Source: Luidia sarsii
Lineage: Eukaryota; Echinodermata; Asteroidea; Paxillosida; Luidiidae
DNA length: 64,000 nt
Reading direction: 5' to 3'
NCBI GenBank assembly: GCA_949987565.1
Contig: OX465104.1
Span: 2,577,974 to 2,641,973, forward strand
The translations under genes were made by a program, and so were the position numbers. Shown here one piece after another: positions 20,901 to 31,640 of the stretch; the first letter of the stretch is position 1, and the number at the start of each line of letters is the position of its first letter. The notes beneath the pieces were generated by a model. That model saw only the letters and a list, made by a program, of their open reading frames with translations, had not been told where the DNA came from and ran no database searches.

Positions 20901-21042
20901 TGGCGTCGTCTTCGGTCCCTCGGATGGCGACCCGAGAGCGGCCGAATTCAGCCTGTTCTCCACGCCGGAGCACATCGAGCTGGTGCATGGCACCTTGGAG
21001 CTCCTCAACTCCATCAACAGGCTGGAGTTTGCGACGGTCTGA
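17904..21042 (+). CDS. Uncharacterised coiled-coil, low-complexity protein, four exons, 535 aa
   Basis: Exons 17904-18023, 18398-18511, 19263-19487 and 19894-21042 are all joined in phase 0 with good GT/AG sites (GAC|GTAAGT, CTCGCAG|TTT). Two ATGs in a row open the frame; either could start it. Residues 22-95 (exons 1-3) look helical (EIEAFIWRC, VATFLAMLTEVNANC, ELQAHAQRVTSQL). Residues 121-150 form a clear amphipathic coiled coil (ALRAIRRLQWKIFDLQREN). Exon 4 is GC-rich and disordered, with five Pro-Gln repeats (212-222), GAGKTGAGN and PVPVPVLEPV. The C-terminus (about 512-535) is helical again: EHIELVHGTLELLNSINRLE. I do not recognise the family. No signal peptide or membrane segment is seen; a cytoplasmic scaffold-like protein is an inference only. 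Confidence 0.75.
18584..18700. mobile_element. Short fold-back of the hammerhead-like repeat, in intron 2 of the 17.9-kb gene
   Basis: A reversed copy (GACGTTTCGATGCTAGCAGG) and a forward copy (CCTGCTAGGATAGAAACGTC) face each other across about 25 bp of TTTGCC repeats. The family flank TCAGCGGGCAGTTTG follows. A badly decayed pair lies at 19125-19205. Confidence 0.75.
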
Positions 21043-21060
21043 AGAAGAACGCACTAAATA

Positions 21061-23238
21061 TAGGAAGGTTTGCGTTGACACCATATTTAAGGTCTCTTAA
21101 AGAATACGTGTGGTTCTGAAAAGAACCTGAGTGATAACTCTTTAGGAGGGTTTGCAGTGACACCATGTATAAGGTCTCTTAAAGAAGAGGTGTGGTTCTG
21201 AAAAGAACATGAGTGATAACTCTATAGGAGGGTTTGCAGTGACACCATGTATAAGGTCTCTTAAAGAAGAGGTATGGTTCTGAAATTAACCTGAGTGATA
21301 ACTCTATAGGAGGGTTTGCGGTGACACCATTTATAAGGTCTCTTAAAGAAGAGGTGTGGTTCTGAAAAGAACCTGAGTGATAACTCTATAGGAGGGTTTG
21401 CGGTGACACCATGTATAAGGTCTCTTAAAGAGGAGGTGTGGTTCTGAAAAGAACCTGAGTGATAACTCTATAGGAGGGTTTGCAGTGACACCATGTATAA
21501 GGTCTCTTAAAGAAGAGGTGTGGTTCTGAAATTAACCTGAGTGATAACTCTATAGGAAGGTTTGCGGTGACACCATGTATAAGGTCTCTTAAAGAAGAGG
21601 TGTGGTTCTGAAAAGAACCTGAGGGATAACTCTATAGGAGGGTTTGCTGTGACACCATGTATAAGGTCTCTTAAAGAAGAGGTGTGGTTCTGAAATTAAC
21701 CTGAGGGATAACTCTATAGGAGGGTTTGCAGTGACACCATGTATAAGGTCTCTTAAAGAAGAGGTGTGGTTCTGAAATTAACCTGAGTGATAACTCTATA
21801 GGAAGGTTTGCGGTGACACCATGTATAAGGTCTCTTAAAGAAGAGGTGTGGTTCTGAAAAGAACCTGAGGGATAACTCTATAGGAGGGTTTGCTGTGACA
21901 CCATGTATAAGGTCTCTTAAAGAAGAGGTGTGGTTCTGAAATTAACCCGAGTGATAACTCTATAGGAGGGTTTGAGGTGACACCATGTATAAGGTCTCTT
22001 AAAGAATACGTGTGGTTCTGAAAAGAACCTGAGTGATAACTCTATAGGAGGGTTTGCGGTGACACCATGTATAAGGTCTCTTAAAGAATACGTGTGGTTC
22101 TGAAAAGAACCTGAGTGGTAACTCTATAGGAGGGTTTGTTGTGACACCATGTTTAAGGTCTCTTAAAGAAGAGGTGTGGTTCTGAAAAGAACCTGAGTGA
22201 TAACTCTATAGGAGGGTTTGCAGTGACACCATGTATAAGGTCTCTGAAAGAAGAGGTGTGGTTCTGAAAAGAACCTGAGTGATAACTCTATAGGAGGGTT
22301 TGCAGTGACACCATGTATAAGGTCTCTGAAAGAAGAGGTGTGGTTCTGAAAAGAACCTGAGTGATAACTCTATAGGAGGGTTTGCAGTGACACCATGTAT
22401 AAGGTCTCTTAAAGAAGAGGTATGGTTCTGAAAAGAACCTGAGTGATAACTCTATAGGAGGGTTTGCAGTGACACCATGTATAAGGTCTCTTAAAGAAGA
22501 GGTATGGTTCTGAAAAGAACCTGAGTGATAACTCTATAGGAGGGTTTGCAGTGACACCATGTATAAGGTCTCTTAAAGAAGAGGTATGGTTCTGAAAAGA
22601 ACCTGAGTGATAACTCTATAGGAGGGTTTGCAGTGACACCATGTATAAGGTCTCTTAAAGAAGAGGTGTGGTTCTGAAAAGAACCCGAGTGATAACTCTA
22701 TAGGAAGGTTTGCAGTGACACCATGTATAAGGTCTCTTAAAGAAGAGGTATGGTTCTGAAAAGAACCTGAGTGATAACTCTATAGGAGGGTTTCAGTGAC
22801 ACCATCTATAAGGTCTCTTAAAGAAGAGGTGTGGTTCTGAAATTAACCTGAGTGATAACTCTATAGGAGGGTTTCAGTGACACCATTTATAAGGTCTCTT
22901 AAAGAAGAGGTATGGTTCTGAAAAGAACCTGAGTGATAACTCTATAGGAGGGTTTCAGTGACACCATCTATAAGGTCTCTTAAAGAAGAGGTATGGTTCT
23001 GAAAAGAACCCGAGTGATAACTCTATAGGAAGGTTTGCAGTGACACCATGTATAAGGTCTCTTAAAGAAGAGGTATGGTTCTGAAAAGAACCTGAGTGAT
23101 AACTCTATAGGAGGGTTTGCAGTGACACCATGTATAAGGTCTCTTAAAGAAGAGGTATGGTTCTGAAATTAACCTGAGTGATAACTCTATAGGAGGGTTT
23201 GCTGTGACACCATGTATAAGGTCTCTTAAAGAAGAGGT
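21061..23238. repeat. 82-bp satellite array, about 26.5 copies
   Basis: Unit: TAGGAGGGTTTGCAGTGACA, CCATGTATAAGGTCTCTTAA, AGAAGAGGTGTGGTTCTGAA, then AAGAACCTGAGTGATAACTC. Starts at 21061, 21143 and 21225 show the exact 82-bp period. Variants (AAGAGGTATGG, AAATTAACC, GGTTTCAGTG lacking two bases) recur in neighbouring or alternating units, a sign of unequal exchange of multi-unit blocks. The array starts 18 bp after the upstream stop codon, so that gene's 3' UTR may include it. An inverted partial unit continues at 23500-23580 beyond a LINE insertion. Confidence 0.95.
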
Positions 23239-23430
23239 TTAGTTTAGTTTAGTTTATTTCTTTTCCACAGCATCATCCAACAAAGCACATATCACAGAAT
23301 GTACATCACAAAGAATGAATAGGCAAAATTAATATGGAAAGGACTAGCACATTAAGTGATAACTTAATATAAATAAACATGAATGTGATACTGCAGAGAG
23401 ACCCATCAAGAAGCACAGCTTTTAAGTGTT
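23239..23430 (-). mobile_element. 3' end of a non-LTR retrotransposon with (AAACT)n tail
   Basis: Read on the minus strand, a unique segment with GATGATGCTGTGGAAAAG is followed by AAATAAACTAAACTAAACTA. Such a short tandem tail is typical of L2/CR1-type LINE 3' ends. It breaks the 82-bp array. No reverse-transcriptase frame remains; the left boundary is uncertain. Confidence 0.6.
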
Positions 23431-23446
23431 GGGCCCCATTGCAACA

Positions 23447-23580
23447 CGGTGTATTTCTCCTGATGACGGCCAGAACATACTGGTCGCAACGTCGAGTTAC
23501 TACTCGGGTTCTTTTCAGAACCACACCTCTTCCTTTAAGAGACCTTATAATACATGGTGTCACCGCAAACCCTCCTATAT
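23447..23580 (+). repeat. Hammerhead-like motif joined to an inverted satellite unit
   Basis: CTGATGA, then C, then a helix II (GGCCAG-AACATA-CTGGTC), then GCAACGTC and GAG, which pairs with the CTC before the core. The core matches a hammerhead except A13 is C. The rest is the reverse complement of the 82-bp unit, so the satellite probably grew out of the element carrying this motif. Confidence 0.5.
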
Positions 23581-23930
23581 TATTGATTCACCCACCAAGC
23601 AAAGCCTTAAGAACGCACTAGCCGAACCGCTAAGCGAATCACAGCTAGCTGGGCTATGTCTCAACAACACCACACATCAAATCACTCAACGCCAGGATAG
23701 ACAACGTGAATTACCACGTACTTCAGCCATGTTGACTGTATCATTTATTCACTGACTGTTAGGAGCCCACGTGTACAACAAGTAAAATCGACATGAACGC
23801 TGCCACCGCCGGTCTCCAGGCGGAGCCACTTCGAAATCTCAGGGGCGCATGCGCGATACAAAATGACGTCAGTGCCCAATGGTGCACTGGCCCGATTAGC
23901 GCCCATAAGGCACCGTGATGGGGGAAAAAC

Positions 23931-24307
23931 CATAGAGCTCTATCAACGCGCGGTACGAACGTGTGCCAACATGGACGCGCATCCGCCATTACCAAATGAG
24001 GTCAACTTCAGCTCGAAGTGCCCGGATGTCTGTAGCAATCGCGCGTAATATGAATGGGAAAGGAATGGAATGGAATGCGGAAACTAAAATGTTATAGAAA
24101 TGTTTTTTAGTAATGAAAGAAAAGGCCATCAATACCTCACAGGATTGGCGAATTTTAATGTCCTACTTTCTTTTGTAAAAAATTGGGGTGGTTTGCGCCA
24201 TAGAGATCCATGCATTTGCACCTCTTTGGTAATGGCATCGCGCAGTCCCCTTGTCGGCAAGCGACACGCGATGAGTGCGCAATCTGGCTTATTTACAGAG
24301 CTCTATG
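23931..24307. mobile_element. MITE with CATAGAGCTCTAT ends, shorter copy
   Basis: Ends CATAGAGCTCTATCAACGCG and ACAGAGCTCTATG enclose the same core (GCGCGGTACGAACGTGTGCC, CAACTTCAGCTCGAAGTGCC) as the element at 44540-44947. A 190-codon open frame at 24100-24672 crosses its edge and is not a gene. Confidence 0.75.
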
Positions 24308-24504
24308 GGGAAAACAAAACGTGTTCAATTAACGCAACAGTGCACGCAGCGCGTGCACGCAATTGGCTTCCCGGAGGACAGTCGGCACTCGGCACCGCCG
24401 GTGACGTCATGAACGGAGGACCTGGCTTTATAATAATTAGCCACACTCGTATTGCTCCGTGCGATAGGCCTAAGCGTCGCCATTTGAGTGCACTTTGGGG
24501 CCCT

Positions 24505-24825
24505 TTACCAAAATCCTACTTAGGCTCAGGCTCCGGCTTTGTCTCTATTTCTTTCGTCCATTTTTTAAGTAGCCAACAACTAAAAGGCATGAAAAACGGG
24601 AGACCTTTGGCTTTGTTTTCGAATGGAATATTCTCATCCCTCAGTCTTATTCGAAACAATACGCACCGTTAATAAACCACAAATTACATCATTATCTGCG
24701 TTTTGAAAAAGAATCCAAAGCTTCAACTTCAACAGGGAACTCTAGCCTGTGATTTCAGCTTTTGGATGACATGCAGACGAAGCCGGAGCCGAAGCCTAAG
24801 CCGGGTTTTGGGGAAAGGGCCTTAA
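24505..24825. mobile_element. Diverged MITE, GAAGGCTTAGGCTCAGG family
   Basis: GGCCCTTTACC plus CTTAGGCTCAGGCTCCGG at the left and CGGAGCCGAAGCCTAAG plus GGAAAGGGCC at the right are inverted. Related copies lie at 27789, 38255, 54282 and 61662. Confidence 0.55.
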
Positions 24826-25112
24826 CAACAATGCGCGTAACATCACCAAAATGGTAACCCGCGCTTTCCTGCAAAACTGACCCTCCACTATTAGGCACCA
24901 AACAAAATTCCGAAGTGATTGATTTATTCCTGTAAGCACATTGACAAATCAGATATGTTCAGTTGGACTGAAGCCACCGCGGGTGGTGGAGTCTGGAGTG
25001 CACACATTTTCACAGCACAAAGCCAAACATATTAACAGCCGATCAAACTCTTGACTTTTCCCGCCAAAAAAGCACCCCAGCAAAGACCTATCGGCTACAC
25101 AGATTTCCATTT

Positions 25113-25640
25113 AAAGGCCCTATACATGTACATACAACATTGGTAAAGGTCAAAAGATTGCCACAGTTTCTGTGTTCAAACATTCCAAAAAAGCAATACT
25201 GCGAAGGCTGTAGCTCAAAATTAAAGATAATCTGAGAAAGCAGAAAAATGAAGAAAACCTTCACAGTTTACACACCAACCTGTAGTGTATTAAGAACGCA
25301 GTGGCTGTTGTTATGGCAGTCGTCCGTGTGGTTCCATTTCTTAACAGTATTTGTCAGGATGTTTAGCTCTTGGAACCAGACTATCAGCTAATAGACTGGT
25401 TCAACCAGCCTGCAATGCTGACGAAATACAATCACGTCAGGGAACCAAACGGACGACTGCCGTAACAACAGCCACTGCGTATTACGAAACAGTTTGTCGA
25501 TGTTTGAGTAAAGATTTCTCGAAAAGTACAGCATCACAGACCGTAAGATTTCAACATGACCATCTACAGACTGTGTAAATTAGAAGGAAATCTGTGGACA
25601 TCGATGTTTTCCGATCTTCCCAATTGTTTCATTGAGAACA
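25113..25640. mobile_element. MITE of the CCAATGTTGTATAGGGCC family, split by a second MITE
   Basis: It starts AAAGGCCCTATACATGTACA and resumes after the insertion at 25490 with CAGTTTGTCGATGTTTGAGT through CATCGATGTTTTCCGATCTT. The orientation is opposite to the copies at 4973 and 62444. Confidence 0.65.
25296..25490. mobile_element. 195-bp MITE with ACGCAGTGGCTGTTGTTA ends, nested
   Basis: About 40-bp inverted ends: ACGCAGTGGCTGTTGTTATG, then GCAGTCGTCCGTGTGGTTCC, with the complement at the right end. A 198-bp sibling lies at 36690-36887. It interrupts an older MITE, so it moved later. Confidence 0.85.
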
Positions 25641-25889
25641 GGGTACCATTTTGATATATACTGAACCTGAAAAACAGCAAGACATTTCTCAACAAATTGT
25701 TCACTGTACAAGCACCAAGTATTGGAAATTCCAAACACAAGCACAGATTTGTTTTGCTCTGCTTACGAAAACTCGTCTCACACGAAGTAAAACTTGTAGC
25801 ACCAGTACCGACAACACGTGGCAATCACGCCAACCCACAGAATACATGTAGTAGAATTGTCACAATAGAGTACTCGCTATGAGATATAC

Positions 25890-26460
25890 ATATATAATAA
25901 ATAACATTTTTTTTAAACGTTTAAATACTCTGTTTTCTATCTAAAAAGTTTCGAGAAGTATGTTTAATGCAACTGTGGCAAGAGAATGGTTTAAGTTTGT
26001 TCAAGGTTATCAATTGATTAGATATCTGTAATTTCAGTAGACTAACAAGAAAAATAAAATATTTTCATGGATCCGATAAAAAAAAGTAATTCTACTACTT
26101 ATATATTCATATTAAAAAGGTTATGATATAATTCAAGTACTAAAGTAAGCAGATTAAAGAAAAACTTTTGTTTATCTGATAAACTTTTTTTTCTTTAAGG
26201 AAATTGCTTTTCTTGGCAAGGTTTCAGTCAATGACGGTCAACTTTGACCAGACATTCGTTGGCACTTTCTGTATCTCTTCAATCTTAAATACACTAATCT
26301 GTTTTTTCTCTTTAGAACAAAAAAAAATAATCATCATTTTGGTGAAAGTTACTTCTGTCGTTGACAAGAAAATAGTTTAATCGTTCATAACCCCCTTTCT
26401 TATATACCAGTCGTTCAACACACCGACAGTGCAGTACTGGCCCGATATCGCATAGTTCTG
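25890..26460. other. AT-rich stretch with no recognisable feature
   Basis: Homopolymer-rich AT sequence without a convincing exon, inverted repeat or tandem array. Confidence 0.5.
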
Positions 26461-26636
26461 TTATCAGGAGCGCTCGCTTCTCTGCTTCACAATCGAGAAA
26501 TTATTCTGACATCGATCTTCTGAGCAAATCAAAGCGCGGGTACCAGTGACCATTCGACGTGGACTGCGTGCATGAACGCCACAGAGTGGCTTAACTGGTG
26601 CAATGCAAGTTAGAATAGCATATTTAATATGCTTGG

Positions 26637-27301
26637 AATACACCGATCCAGTAGGCCACGCCCCATGACCAAACTGACCAATCACAACGCGCGATTGAAG
26701 GTCCGACAAATTGCGCCGCCATTTTGTCCGACATACCGTTTTAAATGTTGAATTCTCTACTATACTACACACTTTTCGTTGTGTTTGCTTTTGTTTCATA
26801 TGTACAGTACCGGGCAATTCCTTTGCAAACCCGAGTTTTATCCATAAAGGCCCAATACAACATTGGTAAAGGTCAAAAGAATGTTTTAGCTCAAATGGTG
26901 ATCTGAGAAAGTAGAAAAAGGGAAAAAAAAACATTGCACCATTCTGTAGTGTAAAAAATAGTTCATGACTTGTGAGTAACAAACTATTTGTCGATGTTTG
27001 AGTGAAGATTTCTAGAGAAGTACAGCATTCCAGACTGTAAGAATTGAGAGTTTTATCCTTAGCCATGGTCAAGCAGTGTTTATATTTTCATTGTAATTTT
27101 AATTCTCGATCTCATGGCAAGAGAGGAAATGGACATTTTCGGCCTTTTCCAAAACCAAAGTCCAACGGAGAGAAGTGCTTTCGGTGGATGCGGGCGTGCA
27201 GTGGACGCGCACGGCGTGTGGGCAATCGTGACACGTTGTGCGCACGTGCGCGGTTGCTTGGCCGTTGCTATGGTGGGCGTGGCCTACCGGATCGGTGTAT
27301 T
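26637..27301. mobile_element. Inverted-repeat element with AATACACCGATCC ends, containing a nested MITE
   Basis: AATACACCGATCCAGTAGGC at the left and GCCTACCGGATCGGTGTATT at the right are inverted repeats of about 28 bp. A fragment of the CCAATGTTGTATAGGGCC family (26847-27040) lies inside. Minus-strand frames here lack homology. Confidence 0.65.
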
Positions 27302-27788
27302 ATTTTTGTTCTGGCATTGTGATTAATAAAAAGGCTCATTTCACTCCCTTTTCAACAGCATTCAGAAATCAGTCCAGAGCTGCATAGACGTTCACGATGA
27401 TGCATAGTTAAACTTGCATAACGTACTGTACATGTACTGTCTGCCCCCAACATACGGGCTACTCATAGTAGAAAATAGGCCACCTATTTTGGTCACGCGA
27501 GGGCGCTCAATCATGTCAAGAAAAGCCGCTTTATCAAGGTGCCATGATTATTGCATTGATGAGAATGAGTGCCTGCAACTTTCAGCCAAGTATTTGCATT
27601 TTCCATACAACACAATTCAATTGTTACAATCAAAGAAAATGGCCGTCGTATTACATGAATAATGTGTATTTTGGAAACCCAATGGTAGAAACTGATAATT
27701 GTGGCTTTTTGGTTCATTCTGTATGAAATGACACTGAAAGGTGTTCTCTGTTGGCCATATGCGGCCACTCCCAATAGTACTTCGTCTT

Positions 27789-28026
27789 TGGCCGTTTTAT
27801 AAATGAAGGCTTAGGCTCAGGCTTCGTCTCCGTCTGACAAAATCTGAAAATCCGGGTTGTGGTTTGTTTCCGAATTGAAAGGTTTGTTGGCTTGATAGGT
27901 ACAGAGTATTCAACAAGAAACTGGGGCCAAACGCTTTTTTTTAGATGCCTGTGATAATATAAAGAGTAAGATAGATATGACCAAAGCCTAAGCCCGAGCC
28001 TAAGCCTTCATTTCGTAAACGGCCAT
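27789..28026. mobile_element. MITE, GAAGGCTTAGGCTCAGG family, well preserved
   Basis: TGGCCGTTTTATAAATGAAG plus GCTTAGGCTCAGGCT at the left; AGCCTAAGCCTTCATTTCGT plus AAACGGCCA at the right. The inside holds GGTTGTGGTTTGTTTCCGAA and AACTGGGGCCAAACGC, shared with all other copies. Confidence 0.85.
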
Positions 28027-28289
28027 AGATGTTACAAAAGCATTGTTTTATAAGTAGGTAACAGCATTGGTCATCGTTTTATGAGTTCTTCACTTTCAAT
28101 CCGAAAATACTTATTCTGCATAATCTCAATACAAATACCAATCAACCTGAGATCGTCTGGCTAAAAATGTTGTCATTTTGAGAAAATATTGCACCTGATA
28201 TGCACCTCTCTTTCTATTTCTATATTTGTAATGTCTTCGGTATCAATGGGCAAGGTTTGGGACAAGGATTTTGGAATGGTTATGAGAAC

Positions 28290-28712
28290 TTAGAATTCAT
28301 AGGAAATCCGTAGGAAATCCATAGAAAATCCATAGGAAATTCATAGGAAATTCATGGGAAATTCATAGGAAATCCATAGCAAATTCATAGGAAATCCATA
28401 GCAAATTCATTTGAAATCCATAGGAAATTCATGGGAAATCTATAGGAAATTCAAAGGAAATTCACAGGAAATCCATGGGAAATTCATAGGAAATTCATGG
28501 GAAATCCATAGGAAATCCATAGGAAATTCATAGGAAATTCATAGGAAATTCATAGGAAATTCATAGGAAATCCATAGGAAATCCATAGGAAAATCATCGA
28601 AAATTCATAGGAAATCCATAGGAAATTCATAGGAAATCCATAGGAAATTCATAGAAAATTCATAGGAAATCCATAGGAAATCTGTAGGAAATTCATAGGA
28701 ATACTGGATAAT
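28290..28712. repeat. 11-bp minisatellite (CATAGGAAATT/C), about 38 copies
   Basis: Continuous tandem copies of CATAGGAAATT and CATAGGAAATC with a few substitutions (CATGGG, CATAGC). The strict 11-bp spacing holds throughout, near one turn of B-form DNA. Confidence 0.9.
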
Positions 28713-29494
28713 TAAGACCATTTGATATTCTTGAATATATGTCAAGGCAAATGCTACCTGCAAATTTCCTTTGACTCCTGCATTGCATCTGAAAAGTCTA
28801 AATCAGTATAATGTTCAATAAGAATACCAATAAGAATGACATACACATGTATATTGCACCAGTGTGACTTACACAGAAATCATGAATATGCATGTGACCC
28901 GGCACATCATAATGAGGAATAACCCCCACTTTTGAGATTTTAAGATTTTCTAATAATGTGAAAGAGTATGCCATTAGCTTTCAAATTGTATCAAAATTTC
29001 CTCCAATACATTAACTTTCCGAAAATACACACACACACAAAACAGATTTTTAATCGAATTGAGAAGATACTTTGACTTTAGACGTTGTTTACTCGAAAAT
29101 TGTTGTGGTGGGATATTCCTCATGTTGCTGTGCCGGGTCACATATAGAACTCGGTGTAGGAACATGAATCTTTGAAAAAACCACTGAAAGTCTGACACAC
29201 AGACACTATTACTCAACTTGAAAACACTGGCACGGTATTACTGGAGTTAAGATGACACCGACAATCATGCAGCCAAATGCACCAATTTTTTTTCTTTTTA
29301 AACACTGACGCACAACATGATGAGATAAATGACCATGAAAAGTGGGATGAACGTTTCGATGAACAATCGATTTAACAACAAGCTACATTGTATTCCCTTT
29401 CCAATGGGATCAGTGTCTGAAGTTAATTTCCCTCAACTCTTCTTATTCTGGAAAAATAGTTTAGAAAAATTGACTGAACCGGGACATTGTTAAA

Positions 29495-29890
29495 ACCCTA
29501 ACCTTCCCAAACCCTACAGAATCCTACTGTCCTAGTGTAGGAATGTGTAGGATTGAGGGCATGTGGAAGTTGAGGCATGGTAGGAGTTTGCAGGATTGAG
29601 GGCATGTGGAGTTTTTTTGTCACTTGAGGAAAATGCAGGATACAGGTTACAAGGCCCAATGTGATGGAGGATGATTCTGTGGGATTGAGGGCATGTGGAG
29701 TTTTTTTGTCACTTGAGGAAAATGTAGGATCCAGGTTACAAGGCCCAATGTGATGGAGGGCACTTGGTAGTAACCACAACAAGGGGTAGGTACCAATGGT
29801 CCAAGGAGACACTGTTGGACTGTCAGGTTTGGGGCTTTTAACTGAAGGATTGTAAGATTGTGCAGGATTCAGGTCATGTGCAATCCAGCC
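29495..29890. repeat. AGGATT/AATCCT minisatellite cluster
   Basis: Contains a unit of about 85 bp seen twice (GGGCATGTGGAGTTTTTTTG, CACTTGAGGAAAATG, GGTTACAAGGCCCAATGTGA). The same words recur in reverse at 55970-56060, so this is a dispersed element with internal repeats. Confidence 0.65.
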
Positions 29891-30451
29891 CTTCCAAAAA
29901 GACAACTATCTCCAGGGATCACGCCCCCCCCTTTTCATTCAGCTACGCAGACAACCAAACTTTTAATCCCAGGATTCCATTTCAGGGAGATTGCTTCTTG
30001 CATTTGGGGAGCACATCATTCCAGTCATTTGGTCGCGAAACCTAGTGCTTGCTTATTTGCATTTGTGGTATTTTGTTACGTGCAGTAGTATTACGAGGGG
30101 AAACCAACTTCTTGCTTTCAGCAGTAGGCCATTTTTTTTTCCTTCTTTAACACAAGTAAGTGTGCAAGCTAGTCAAACCTGGGACATTATAGAGGCTTTT
30201 CAGTCGTGTGCTTTTTGCCGGTCAGCGTTCAATTCACGCGGTGTACGCGGAACGCGCGCGCCTTTGAGTCATCAAATGTCCAATGGATATTTGCATGCAC
30301 GTCCGCGTATTTGGACCGCTCCTCTGGACATGCTAATCAACCTTTGGCGGTCAAGTGACGTCATGTGAAAAACCTCTATAATATTTGTGGCTTTTTGTCA
30401 TGCTACCTGCATGTATTTTAGGACAAAGTAAACAGTGGAGTCTTGTTTCAG

Positions 30452-31446
30452 ATTTCAGAGGGCCTGGAGCATAGCAACAGCAACAGCGCTCCGAATTCGA
30501 AGTCCTGGCTTCGCTTGGTTGAGCAAAAGTGTGAAGCCACGATAGGACAGGTAACGACTCTAACGAGGGATGTCACGACACAAAGAAGTGGAGCATTATT
30601 TTCCTAGCTAAGCATAAAATGGAAATGTTCAGATCGATCTTAATAAGCCGCGTTTCCACTGGACTTATTTTGGTCAAAGTAACCGAGACGATGGTTACTT
30701 TTCCCATTTTAAGTCCAGTGGAAACGGCGCAGTGAACGTTCCTCTCTGTTACTTCAACCGAGACGCCGAATGGTTACTTTTACCGACCAATCTCTGCCCA
30801 GCAAAAGTTAACCAGGTACAGGTGTACGTAAGTTTAACCAAGCCGCATGGTTACTTTTACCGGCCAACCTCTGCCCAGTAGAAGTGACCAGGTGAGCTTA
30901 ACTGGGCCGAATTGTCCAGTGGAAACACAACTTATGCACCACGCGGTAAAAAACCACATCCGGTCTATAGATGATGTATGACGTGACATGTACATGCACT
31001 GTGCACAACGTCTGCTTCGTGTTGCACGCTAAATGTACAGTCTACATGCCTACGTTGACCTAATCTAGCGCGCTACAAAGGTCACGCACTGACTGAGGCA
31101 CAGCACCCACATTACTGTCAGCTCGGTTACTTTAACCATCGTCTCGGTTAAACTGACCGACTCAAACATCCAAGTGGGAACGACAGTCAAATTTGACCAC
31201 TGGAAATTTAACCATCACCTCGGTTAAATTTAAGTCCAGTGGAAACGCAGTTTAAGTCTGGGCTTAGCTGCAAACCTTTCTCTCTGTGTCGGTTACAGTT
31301 GTGATTCCTCCTTCTCCTTAGCGCTGTCCACCGTCGGGCCGACTGCTTCCATGTATTCAGGCGGGGGCGCTGTTGCCTCTACCCCTGCGGGAACAGCCGT
31401 CTTCTCAACTTCCCACTGACCCCTTCAGAAAAAAAAAAAAGGGACA
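30452..31446 (+). CDS. Two candidate 3'-terminal exons of an unrecognised plus-strand gene
   Basis: Exon candidate 30452-30550 follows TTGTTTCAG and ends CAG|GTAACG. It is open in only one frame (33 codons, including SKSWLRLVEQKCEATIGQ) and ends in phase 0. Candidate 31322-31446 follows a strong acceptor (TCCTCCTTCTCCTTAG). In the matching phase it reads RCPPSGRLLP onward to a TAA. A different phase of this exon gives LSTVGPTASMYSGGG and stops at a TGA, which looks at least as natural but does not fit the first exon. No upstream exons were found and the family is unknown. The 30644-31255 transposon would lie in the intron between them. Confidence 0.25.
30644..31255. mobile_element. 0.6-kb inverted-repeat element, TTTCCACTGGACT family
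   Basis: TAAGCCGCGTTTCCACTGGA at the left, TCCAGTGGAAACGCAGTTTA at the right. Inside are several copies of GGTTACTTTTACCGGCCAA-like and AACCGAGACG words, so it is internally repetitive. Confidence 0.75.
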
Positions 31447-31640
31447 ATGTTAATCCTAACTTTTCCAAATCCTACAGAATCCTATTGTCCTAGTGTAGGA
31501 ATGTGTAGGATTGAGGGCACTTGGTTGTTGATGCATTGTAGGAATTTGCAGGATTGTGTAGGATTCGGGTCATATGGGGCTTTTAACACTGAAGGACTGT
31601 AGGATCTTGCAGGATTTGGGTCATGAGCAACAAAAAAGAT
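31440..31640. repeat. AGGATT minisatellite cluster
   Basis: Near copy of part of 29495-29890: CTACAGAATCCTATTGTCC, GTGTAGGATTGAGGGCA, TTGCAGGATTTGGGTCATG. Confidence 0.6.

Noticed and set aside
20038..21084. 348-codon minus-strand frame opposite exon 4 of the 535-aa gene
   Set aside because: It is a shadow of GC-rich coding sequence; the plus-strand frame continues exons 1-3 in phase and the minus one has no partner exons.
24100..24672. 190-codon open frame on the plus strand
   Set aside because: It crosses the edge of a MITE that has a second copy at 44540, shows no domain and no splice context.
28290..28712. CRISPR-like array
   Set aside because: The units are contiguous 11-mers with no spacers, in an animal genome.
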